DNA from: Sambucus nigra | Lineage: Eukaryota > Streptophyta > Magnoliopsida > Dipsacales > Adoxaceae | Length of the DNA: 64,000 nt | Assembly: GCA_949130495.1 (NCBI GenBank) | Contig: OX422208.1 | Location: forward strand, 399,736,561 to 399,800,560 | Direction of reading: 5' to 3' | Part shown: piece after piece, positions 34,284 to 44,858 of the stretch | Numbering within the stretch: the first letter of the stretch is position 1 | Layout of the letters: each line of letters begins with the position of its first letter | The notes under the pieces: generated by a model | The model's database searches: none | The model's input: the letters and a program-made list of their open reading frames with translations, nothing else | Told to the model about the DNA's origin: nothing | Program-made: the position numbers and the translations under genes

Positions 34284-34478
34284 ATAAATATGCATTTTCG
34301 ACCGTTGAAATTTTGGGTTTGTGCCAGGCACTTGATTGATTGAATTTTTTGATGAAACTTCATGGATAAGATCTTCTGAGTGTCGAGATGAAATCCATGA
34401 AGTTTCATAAAAAAAATCAATCAAAAATTGGGTGAGATGATCGCCAAAATTTCAACGGTCGAAATGCATATTTATAGC
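34284..34478. repeat. 195-bp imperfect palindrome (hairpin)
   Basis: AAATATGCATTTTCGACCGT (about 34287) recurs inverted near 34455-34475, and AAACTTCATGGAT (about 34351) recurs inverted near 34400. The arms are about 95 nt each with a central GAGTGTCGAG turn. A related single copy (GATGAAACTTCATGG) is at about 34170. It could be a foldback MITE and a source of hairpin RNA. No protein. Confidence 0.65.
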
Positions 34479-37011
34479 CTTTATCTGAAGCATTATCGTT
34501 GTCACACCCTAAAGTTCAGTCCAAGTGTTCTACAAAAATTAGGGTTGAGGAAGGGGTTTAATGGAGGGAATTGGGCTTTCACAATTTTTTTTCAGAACTT
34601 TAATTAGTTTTGGTGGGAATACGAGTTAAACTTGATTAGTTTTTAAAGTTTTATTTTAACCTTATGATACTCACTTATCCGTTAAATAATAGATTTGTCA
34701 TATAGATGACACAAGGGACGTCCAATTACCCATTTCGTCATGTCTCTTGACGAAGGTGTGTGGAGATTTAATAATGCAAAATGTAATACACCATATTTTT
34801 CATAGACATTAAATAAATTTTATAGATTTAAATTGGTGAATAATAAGTTTTAAATTGTTAAATAATAATTGTGATGAAGTAAAAAGTGAATATTTTGGTG
34901 AAATATTTTAGTAAATTAAAGAAAAATTCAATTGTAGTAATTAGTTTAAATTGGATTTTTAATTGTTTAAGTTGAATGAATTAGGGTTTTGCAAATTTAT
35001 TTTGGATTTAAGTAAGTTTGGGCATTGATTTGGTGGATGGGGGTTTAGGTAAAACATTAAGGTTATTTTAGTCACATGGATGTGATTGAGGGCAAACTAG
35101 GGTTTAGAAAAAGTGAAACACTTATGTAAAATGAGAATGTAGCAAGGTGAAAATTAATTAAGACATATTTTACATATTGAGCCCTGGCTCGACCGAGGGT
35201 AGTCCATGTTTGAACGAGGTCTCTTTCGAACCCCTAGTTCGAACAAGGGGCCAATTTTGTATAAAAATTATTTTTTTGCCCAGGAGGCTCAAACCCAAAT
35301 TTTATGAGAAACCTTACTTGAGATATAGTCAAAATGTATGAAACTAAACCCTACAATTATCTTTCTAAACTCAATTCTAAGTTTTTGTCAAAATGATTTA
35401 GAGATTAAAATTCAAGGATTAAAGAGGAGAGTTCAATAATAATTCAAGACTGAATTCTAGGAGAAAAGGGTTATGAAAGCTTCGGATCTTGAAGTTCTCT
35501 ACACATATAATTGAGATTTTCTTCTAAAAAGGTGAGTCATATTCTACTATTCTCCTTTAAATTTAATTAGGTTAAATAATCACTCAAACCTTAATTAATT
35601 GGGAAAATACGTTAGAGATAATTAAGGGCTTCATATTATTTTTATTCGTGTTGTAACTAATCTAAAAGTAAAAGAATTCTAATAAAAATGTTGTAGGAAT
35701 GTGTTTTGTGAAAAGACTTTTTAGATTAGTTAATTCATGAAATTTGATATAGATTTACTCTCATATAAATATGATATTTGAATAAGATTTACGTGTAAAA
35801 CCATGTGTAGATGGATATTTTCCATTAGTTGATAAAATTCCATTGAGGTGTTTGTGACACCCCGCCTATTTTAATCGCAGGTGATCAGTCCTTTATCCAA
35901 ATAACTAGGAATCTTATTTGGATCATTCTTAGTATCGCTATCGAATTTTTTTTTATTACTAACCACATCTGTTAAATAAGGTCGGTGCCAAATTTTATCT
36001 TTTAATTATATAACAACACGTGGATATTAAAATAAATAAATCAAACTATCCACACAATAATAGTTTGAACAATCACATGACAGATATATAAATAAATGAG
36101 ACCGAATAAACCATTGACTCCCAAAATGAAACCAAATACAAGTCTGAAACAATAAACCTGAATCTGAAGAAAGTCTGATAAATAAACTGAATAACTAAAT
36201 AGTCTGAAGGGGAAACACGCCCAAGAAATACTGAAGGATCTCCTATCTAGAAATGAATGAGTGGAAGTGTCTAAAGCAACTCTTGAAAGCCTCAATAAGT
36301 GCTTCAGCTATGCATCCCTGGATAGAATCATCAAGCATGGCGTCCCTATGGCTGGACACCTAAAAGATTTTGAAAATATATTGACACGGGTCAGATCCCT
36401 AGAAAACAGTTTGAAAATATTTTCTCAAGTGTTTAAATCACAGTTAAATCAGTTATTAGATACACTTGTTAGTTTCCACACACACTCCTTTGAGATCTTC
36501 ACGACTCAACTAATATGCACACCTAACTTACACTATCTTCCTATGCTACCCATCCCAACTACATAGAATATCTAAATAAGTTCAATAAGTCTAGCTCACT
36601 CGTATTACCGATACGACACGCTACCACAGTCTCAATAATCAATTTTTACCCATGTATTATTATTGAGTCAATTAATTATGTTTCTCTACTTAAATACTTG
36701 TAGATATACACAATCTATCAGTTCTACTATCACACATAAGTAGGTATATCACACTTGTATATATTTAACACACTTATAATATATACAACTACAGCATCCC
36801 CGAAATGGCCCCTTGTGATGCTGGCATACTCTGCTATCAAGTCCAGGTACCTCTCGTACTAAATCAAGGACTATTTGGTTTGGCATGTCTCCTCGAACCC
36901 AAAAAGCAATCAACACACACTAGAGACAAACATTGTTCTAAGCCTTCGGGATACACATATACCTAACGCATCCAAATGATATGTCTGTCCCACTAATACA
37001 CGACACGTAAT

Positions 37012-39998
37012 TGTAATACCCCGTACTTTTGGCTATATTTATTTTTGGGTTTAATTAATTAAATTGCGTATTAATTGGAAATTAATCCAGGTTATAAATA
37101 CTAATGAGATGCGAATTGGTATTTGATTATGTGCATATATGATTATATATGTATTTGGTATTATAAAATTTGTCGTGAGATTTATATACGGCATTTTAGA
37201 AATTTTGTTGAGACGCGTGGGACCGCCGCGTCACGGTATAATATTTTGTTAATAAAAGTAAATTTAAAATCTATAATCTGTATGGTCGTTTTGAGTGCGC
37301 CAACGCGTCCGGAAGGGTCGAGATAGTCAGAAAACACTAGCCGGGGGTATAGTTTGGGTCCCGGGGTATTTTTAGGCCATACCGGTAACTTAAAGGGTAT
37401 TTTAGTAATTTGGTATTTTTGGGTAATTAAAAGTGACGAAAATTGAGAGTTGTAATCTGATAAGGATTGACCCCAACCAACCCTTATTAACCCAAAAGCT
37501 ACGGAGGTTTATTAAAATTAGGTTTTCATAAGTTCCCCAAAGCAAACCCTAGCCACCATAGCTTTTTAAAGAAGAAAGCTTGGAGAAGGAGAGAGAGAGA
37601 GGAATTCTGCAGAAATTCTACACCGAATCCACACCAAATTCAGAGACAAACAAGGCAAGTGACTTTATTTCCATTTAATTACTGAGAATGTCTTTTCCAT
37701 GTTAGAAAATTCAGATTTATGGTTGTTCTTGATGAAATATGAAAACCCATGTAGTCTAGATGATAAAACTTGAGGAATTTGAGAAGGATTGCATGTTGAA
37801 GGATAGGTAAATGCTTAATCTGATGTTAATACATGATTTGGGTGAAAGAAAAACGGATTTTATTTGATGAATTGAAGGTTCCAAATTTTAGGGGTCATGT
37901 TCATAAATGAATTGGGGAAAAGTTTAAATAATTGTAAATTGATTGATGATTTGGGTGAGGAAATCCATACAAACGTGATAGGATGTGGTTATACTAAGTT
38001 TAGAATTGTTTAGAGACTTTAAAACAATCGTTGGGATAAATTTTAGAGGTGATTTGAGGAGTAAAAATGGTGAAAAACGATTTTTGGAAAAATCTGGGCC
38101 GAAACTGGCCACTCGTTAGAAGCAGCCCCCAGGTCGTTCGAACGAGCTCGTTCGAACGAGCTTCTAACGAGTTGACCAGTCGTTATTAACGAGTAGGGAT
38201 TTTCGTTCGATATCTCGTTCGAACGAGATATCGTTAGAAGGGTCAGTTCGTTCGAACGAACTGGGATCTCGTTCGAACAGCCTCGTTCGAACGAGACTTC
38301 TAACGACCTGACAGTCCAAACTCGTTCGAAGCCTCGTTCGAACGAGACTTCTAACGAGTTGACAGTTTGACCCTTTTTGGACTGTTTTGATTTTTGGAGC
38401 CCCTTAAACTTGTTCGAGGATATAGATGACCTTCCTTTATTGATGTAAGGTTAGATTTGGGACTTTTGGATTATTGAGAGGAGTAAACTATATACGAGAG
38501 TTATATTCAAATAACCATTTGGGTTGAGACGTGAGTGTCTACTACGATGTAAGGATGAATTATAGCGCGTATAATTACAAATCGGAATAGCATGAATTAT
38601 GATAATTATAGTTAGTACGAGAATGCGATATGTACTACGATTAAAATACGGTATTACTAAGACGTGTATTTACTTAGTATTGGTATATGGATTGTTTGTA
38701 TGACATACCTACCATACTTGCTATCACGGGAGGTTGCGTTCGCTTAGGACCCTCTAATCCTTGTGTGCCTACGGGGGGGATATAGACTGGTACCTTGATG
38801 AACATAGGTCATAGAAAGACTTATTGTGATATTAATAAGTCCGCTGACCATGGGAGCGTAGGTATGTGCATGACCCATGTGATGGTGACTGTGTTCGCCT
38901 CCACTATTTGTGATTTGTGTTATCTAAACTATTCCTGAGAGATTCGGAATATGTGATCCTTATGTACGTGATGTACCGGGATGGATAGCAGAGTATGTGT
39001 GCACCATAGCTTAGATTGCGGGGTGCTTGTATCGTATATTTATGATGTGAATAATATACATTAAATTAATGGAAATCCTCATGTTAATTACGGTATTGTT
39101 TCGAGTTATATAATGAGTTAGCTGATAGCTATATCAATGGCATAGTTAGTAACTGAGTTTACCTTAAACCTCTATTAAATTACGAGCGTTGTTATGTTAA
39201 ATTAACCGAGTAAAATGGGTAGAACCTTTGGTAGTCTAGCTAGTTACGTTGTCACTTAGCTAGTGAAAAGGGTAGTTATAGATGGGTACTTACGTTAGGA
39301 GTGCACAGTTAGACGAGAGGTGAGAATGTCATGCGAGTGTACGTCCTAACATGTACTTTGCATTTAATGTTTTAAATGTTTTTAAAGCACTTGCAGGTTT
39401 TTAAAATGATTTTCACTTTCGGGCTCTGACCCATTTGCTTTCAAATATATTTTCTTGAAAAACCATTTTAGGTGCCCAGCCACAAGGACATCAAGCATAG
39501 GATTCTCATTCAGGTGACGAGCTGTAGCTGTTTGTGGAAGCTACAGGGATTTGCATGTAGACGCTTCTCTCATTTGGATTCCAGTCTCAGCATCTATCAG
39601 TTGTAGGGCATGTTGCCCAATTCTATTAGACATTTTTACATTTCAGTTTTCAGACTCTAGTATGTATTGCTCAGTATTCAGTTTTAGTTATTTATTCCAG
39701 TTTACTTATCAGTTGTGGGATTTGTATTGAGGAGTTTTTCCTCCAGGTTTTATTTACATATTGTGATGGTTATCCGTTTTACTTCAGCATGGTGAATGGT
39801 GTTATTTAGTTGTTCATTACACTTGTTGCATGTTAATCAGACTTAAGTTAAAATTTGGAAACTTGCTTTTAAATACTAGGTGGTTAGATATAATAAAATG
39901 TTTTTCGACAGTGATGCTATTAACTGAGCCAACTTGGCATTTTGAATTAATTTTATAAAGGAGTAGCTACCCGGTGTTTAATTAGTCGGGGTGTCACA
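37012..39998 (+). repeat. 5' LTR of element D
   Basis: It runs from TGTAATACCCCG to GGGGTGTCACA. TATAAATA at 37093-37100 is a possible TATA box but would make U3 only about 80 bp, so the true promoter may be elsewhere. A GGCAAGTGACTT box (37653) looks like a splice donor. The palindromic cluster lies at 38112-38360. Right copy offset is +7847 throughout, with no net indel. Confidence 0.95.
38112..38360. repeat. Palindrome cluster in 5' LTR of D
   Basis: TCGTTCGAACGA or a close form occurs six times, several extended into longer perfect palindromes: 26 bp at 38208-38233 and 20 bp at 38244-38263 (CAGTTCGTTCGAACGAACTG). Two tandem copies abut near 38132-38159. Paired boxes CTCGTTAGAAG and CTTCTAACGAG flank them as wider inverted repeats. 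Together they could fold into a cruciform in DNA or a multi-hairpin RNA. The duplicate cluster is at 45959-46207. Confidence 0.85.
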
Positions 39999-40000
39999 GG

Positions 40001-40012
40001 TGGTATCAGAGC
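40001..40012 (+). promoter_or_regulatory. Primer binding site of element D (tRNA-iMet)
   Basis: TGGTATCAGAGC begins two bases after the 5' LTR and exactly complements the 3' end of plant initiator tRNA-Met (GCTCTGATACCA). Confidence 0.93.
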
Positions 40013-40181
40013 ATCAGGTTCTAGTGTCCTTTAGGATCTATACGGCTATTATGTTTCCGCTACGTTTTCTTTGATATAGAGCCCTATATTTTAGGACTGT
40101 TGTATTCTTTTGTTTATGCTTCGATCTTCAGCTATTTTAAGTTTATAAACCGTGAACTTATAAACTTTGTTCTTATTTCAG

Positions 40182-40931
40182 ATGCCTCCACGACGTGCAC
40201 GACGAGTTCCCAGGAATGCAGTGCCCGAACCCCAGCCCGCTCCAGTTCAGGGCATGTTGAACGCCACTGAGGTTGCAGCTATAGTAGCTCAAGCGGTGAA
40301 TGCCGCGATTGCCGTGATTCAGCAGGCACCGCCTCAAGCGCCGGTTGCCGCGCCAGTACAGGTTAATGCACTCCCGTCTTCTTGGGAGCGTGTACGTGAC
40401 GCTTTTCAGAAAGCGCATCCGCCAGAGTTTGCAGGTAGCTTAGACGTGGTAGTCTCGAGCCAATGGAGGAAGGACATACAGAGGCATTTGAGGATGCATG
40501 AGTGCACTGATGTTCAGAAACAGGTGCTAGCTACTTTCAAGTTAGTGGGATCGTCACTACAGTGGTGGGAGTCTATCACCACCGCGGAGGAGAGGGATAC
40601 CCTCACGATTCAGGAATTCTGGGTGCGGTTCGACCGCAAGTACTTTCCATCCGCAGTTCATACAAAGATGAGGAGGAAACTGATGAGTTTTAAGCAGGAG
40701 GGCAAGACAGTGGCCGAGTATGAGGCCGAGTTCACTAACCTGTTGAATATCGTTCCAGACGAGATTCCAACAGAGAAGAAGAAGATAGAGAAGTTCACTG
40801 ATGGGTTGAATTGGAGGATCCGTCAGCATCTGCTAGGGAACCTATCGTTGGCCACGTATTCTGATGTGGTTAACGCTGCATTATTACACTGCCAGGACCA
40901 CCGTTTTCATATGGCCGAGGGCAAGCGGTAA
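40182..40931 (+). CDS. gag: Element D gag, capsid part (ends at a TAA)
   Basis: The frame opens at ATG 40182 (MPPRRARRVPR; an in-frame ATG at 40167 is less likely) after a TTATTTCAG that could be a splice acceptor. An Ala/Pro/Gln-rich N-terminus is followed by the Ty3/gypsy gag domain at about residues 70-230: FQKAHPPEFAGS, WRKDIQRHLRMH, WWESITTAEE, WVRFDRKYFP and KFTDGLNWRIRQHL. It assembles the cytoplasmic virus-like particle. TAA at 40929-40931 interrupts what is otherwise one frame with the nucleocapsid and pol. Comparison with relatives would show whether this stop is a mutation or a regulated boundary; in most Tekay-type elements gag and pol share one frame. Confidence 0.88.
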   Translation: MPPRRARRVPRNAVPEPQPAPVQGMLNATEVAAIVAQAVNAAIAVIQQAPPQAPVAAPVQVNALPSSWERVRDAFQKAHPPEFAGSLDVVVSSQWRKDIQRHLRMHECTDVQKQVLATFKLVGSSLQWWESITTAEERDTLTIQEFWVRFDRKYFPSAVHTKMRRKLMSFKQEGKTVAEYEAEFTNLLNIVPDEIPTEKKKIEKFTDGLNWRIRQHLLGNLSLATYSDVVNAALLHCQDHRFHMAEGKR

Positions 40932-43900
40932 GGGGAGTCTATCCATCAGGGCAGGACTGGAGGACATGGTGCCAGCGGGGCACAGACCGGTCAGGGGCAG
41001 AGACAGACTGAGCAGGGTACCCAGCAGGGGGACAATAAGAGGTTCCGGTCAGGAAACTACAGGCAGGGACAGGGAGGTTTCCGCCAGGGCCATCAGGGTC
41101 CAAACGGCCATCAGGGCCAGCAGGGGCAGAATGGGCAGCAGTTCCATCAGGGCCAGCAGGGCCAAGGGAGGAATGGTAACGGCTACCAGGGCCGGGGACA
41201 GCAGGGGCAGAGGGGAGGGAACTTCCCAGGGAAGTGCTTCACTTGTGGCAAAACTGGCCATAAGAAGCAGGATTGTCCTGATAGGGGCAGGGCCCCACAG
41301 CAGCAGCAGCAGGGTGCTCGCCAGGAGCCACAGAGACCTATGTTTCCCGCCGCTCTTCCTACACCGCCACAGATGGCAGCATTGCCACCCATCCCAGCAG
41401 TCCCAGCTCAGCAGGGGCAGCTACAGTATGGACGTGTCTACAACGTTCACCAGGCTGAAGTTCCACAGGCACCGCCCGCGATCGAGGGTACGTTTCCTAT
41501 CCATGGCACTATGGGTCGGGTGTTATTTGATATGGGTGCTACACACTGTTTTATAGCTACACACTTCGCGAAAGCTTTAGGATTGTTAGCTACGGCAGAG
41601 AGCACAGTGACGTGTGTCGACTCACCATTAGGGAGTGGGTCACTTATTTTCTTTATATGCCGGGGAGTGGGGGTAGAGGTTGGTGGTTTGGTATTACCTG
41701 CGGACATGTTAGTATTCGACATGCATGTTCACAATGTGATCATCGGTATGGATTGGCTCGTAGCATATAGGGCCATGATTGATTGCTTCAGCGGGAGCAT
41801 TGTTTTTGCCATTCCGGGGCAAGAGATGTTTATAGTGGCGATGCCTCGCCCAGAGGGAGGATCGACCACTCATCTGTATTACATAGAGGAGGATACCTCT
41901 AAGGAGGTTGTGATTCCTTTGGATTCGATCCCGGTTGTTAGGGAGTATTCAGATGTGTTTCAGGAGATACCAGGCTTACCACCCAGTCGGGAGATAGACT
42001 TCGTTATAGATTTGCTACCGGGTACGAGACCTATAGCACGTGCACCGTACCGTATGGCTCCAGCTGAGATGCGAGAGTTACGGGATCAGATAGAGCAGCT
42101 GTTAGGGCAGGGTTTTATTCGCAGGAGTACCTCACCTTGGGGCGCTCCAGTTTTGTTTGTGAAGAAGAGGGATGGTTCACTGAGATTGTGCGTGGACTAC
42201 CGAGAGTTGAATAAGGTCACGATACGGAATAAGTACCCGTTGCCTCGAATCGATGACTTATTCGACCATTTGAGAGGAGCTTCTTTCTTCTCAAAGATTG
42301 ACTTGAGGTCGGGATACCATCAGTTGCGTATCAGGGAGGAGGATGTCTCGAAGACTGCGTTCTTGTCGAGATATGGTTCTTACGAGTTTCGGGTGATGCC
42401 TTTCGGCTTGACCAACGCTCCAGCAGTGTTTATGGACTTGATGAACAGGATGTTCAGAGATTTCCTAGATCAGTTTGTCATTGTCTTCATTGATGACATT
42501 CTGGTTTACTCTCAGACAGAGGAGGAGCACGCCGAGCATTTGAGGCAAGTTTTACAGACACTTCGTCAGAACGAGTTGTATGCAAAATATGAGAAGTGCG
42601 GGTTTTGGTTGAAGGAAGTCCAGTTCTTGGGTCACATTATTTCCGACCAGGGAATATCTGTTGATCTGGGAAAGGTATCAGCGGTGAGGGAATGGGGACA
42701 GACCACGACACCAACGGAGATTCGTAGTTTCTTGGGCTTAGCAGGATACTACAGGAGGTTTATTCGGGGTTTCTCGGAGATAGCAGGTCCTTTGACACAT
42801 CTTACTCGTAAGGTTGTGCCATATATCTGGAGTGATGCCTGTCAGTTGGCATTCGATGAGTTGAAGGACAAATTGACCTCAGCACCTGTGTTAGCATTGC
42901 CGAGACCGGGAGTTGAGTATTTGGTTTACACCGATGCGTCTTTGCAAGGGCTTGGAGGAGTTTTGCAGCAGGAGAGACAGGCCATAGCTTACGCTTCCCG
43001 TAAGCTTAAGCCTCATGAGAAGAATTACCCCACACATGATTTGGAGTTGGAGGCAGTGGTATTTGCCTTACGAATTTGGAGGCACTATCTTTTGGGGGAG
43101 AAGTTTCAGCTGTTCACGGACCACAAGTCACTACAGTACCTGTTCACGCAAAAGGAATTGAATATGCGGCAGCGTAGGTGGCTTGAATTTGTGAAGGACT
43201 ACCAGTTCGACATCCAGTACCACCCGGGTAATGCTAACGTGGTAGCAGACGCGTTGAGCCGCAGGCCAGCAGATGAGGTGGCAGAGGTGTGGAAGGCCAA
43301 GTGGAAGGAATTGGGACACCAAGATGCAGTGGCCCGATCTTTTATGTCTGTGATGACCGTTACCCCGCAAATTGTCACAAAGATTGTACGGGCACAGGCT
43401 AATGACACGTTCTGTCAGGAGCAGATAGTTCGATTGCTAGCAGAGGGAGCCGAGTCCTATACCGTTAGCTCAGACGGGGGATTGCGCTTCAATGGGAGAT
43501 TGGTAGTTCCGGAAGGGGAAGAATTGCAGCACGATGTTATGGCAGAGTCGCACGGCTCACGGTTCGCGGTATATCCCGGAGGGGACCAAATGTACCAAGA
43601 CATGAGACGACAGTATTGGTGGAGCGGTATGAAGAGAGATATCCCTGAGTTTGTCTCGAAATGCGCCACTTGTCAGCTTGTAAAAGTGGATCATCAGAGA
43701 CCGGCAGGATTACTACAGCCATTGGAGGTTCCGGTGTGGATGTGGGAGAGCATATCCATGGACTTTATCATGGGGTTGCCTACGTCGCAGAGGGGTCACA
43801 ACTCCGTTTGGGTAATTGTGGACAGGTTGTCCAAGGTCGCTCACTTCTTACCCGTAAGGACTGACTACACAACGGGACAGTATGCCCAGCTCTTCATTTC

Positions 43901-44816
43901 AGAGATTGTGAGACTTCACGGTGTGCCCCTGAATATCGTGTCTGACAGAGACAAGATATTTGTTTCAAGGTTTTGGGAGAGTTTCCAGGAGGCCATGGGC
44001 ACAGAATTGCGGTTGAGTACGGCTTATCATCCGCAGACCGATGGGCAGACATAGCGCACCAACCAGATGTTGGAGGACATGCTACGCATGTGCATTATTG
44101 ACTTCGGGGGTGGATGGGAGCAGTACCTTCCACTGGTGGAGTTTGCTTACAACAACTCCTATCAGTTCACGATTGGCATGGCTCCATTCGAGGCATTGTA
44201 CGGTAGGCCTTGTCGTTCCCCAGCATGTTGGTTGGAGGTGGGGGACAACAAACTACTTGGGCCGGAAGTGATTCAGGATACTTCGGCAAGGATTGAGTTG
44301 ATTCGGAGTCGCATTCGGGTAGCTCAAGACAGGCAGAAGAGCTATGCTGATGCGAAGAGATTTTTCAGGGAGTTCCAAGTGGGGGACCAGGTTTTGCTCA
44401 GGGTATCTCCGATGAAGGGGATTATGCGTTTCGGGAAGAAGGGGAAGTTGGCACCGAAGTATGTGGGACCGTTTCCTATTATTGAGCGGATAGGACCGGT
44501 TGCGTATAGACTTGGACTACCGGAGCACTTGCATCGGATTCACGACGTGTTCCATATTTCCTCGCTGAGGAAATACCTTAGAGATGATTTGGCTCATTCT
44601 CACATTGCTGTGGAGGACATCGATCTCCAGCCGGATAGCTCCTACGAGGAGGGGCCAATTGCTATTTTGGACCAAAGCGAGAAAAAACTGCGGTCAAAGA
44701 TAGTTCCGTTAGTGCGTGTTCAGTGGCGACATCACAATGTCGAGGAGTCCACATGGGAGCGCGAGGATGAAATGCGCAAACGTTATCCAGAGCTATTTTT
44801 AGCAGGTACTTTCTAG
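40932..44816 (+). pseudogene. pol: Element D nucleocapsid-protease-RT-RNase H-integrase-chromodomain, one stop at the integrase Glu
   Basis: Same frame as gag. Domains in order: Gln/Gly-rich linker; CCHC knuckle [14 protein letters not shown] (41235-41276); protease with [11 protein letters not shown] at 41523-41555, where DSG/DTG is usual, so the residue after the catalytic Asp is Met; RT with [23 protein letters not shown] and intact FIDD (42486-42497); RNase H with VYTDAS (about 42925) and TDHKSL; integrase with His near 43549, VYPGG where the second zinc His is usual, CATCQ (about 43662-43676), SMDFIMGLP and SDRDKIF; then WEREDEMRKRYPELF near the end. TAG at 44052-44054 falls exactly where the catalytic Glu of D-x35-E should be. 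The frame then continues to TAG 44814-44816. Apart from these two stops it is fully open over about 1,544 codons. Confidence 0.92.
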
Positions 44817-44839
44817 TTTCGAATTTCGGGACGAAATTC

Positions 44840-44858
44840 AGTTATTAGGGGGGAAATA
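44840..44858 (+). promoter_or_regulatory. Polypurine tract of element D
   Basis: TTATTAGGGGGGAAATA directly precedes the 3' LTR start TGTAATACC at 44859. Confidence 0.85.

Noticed and set aside
36261..36566. 101-codon frame in E's LTR
   Set aside because: It lies in LTR sequence, its counterpart in the other LTR is not conserved as a frame, and it shows no family features.
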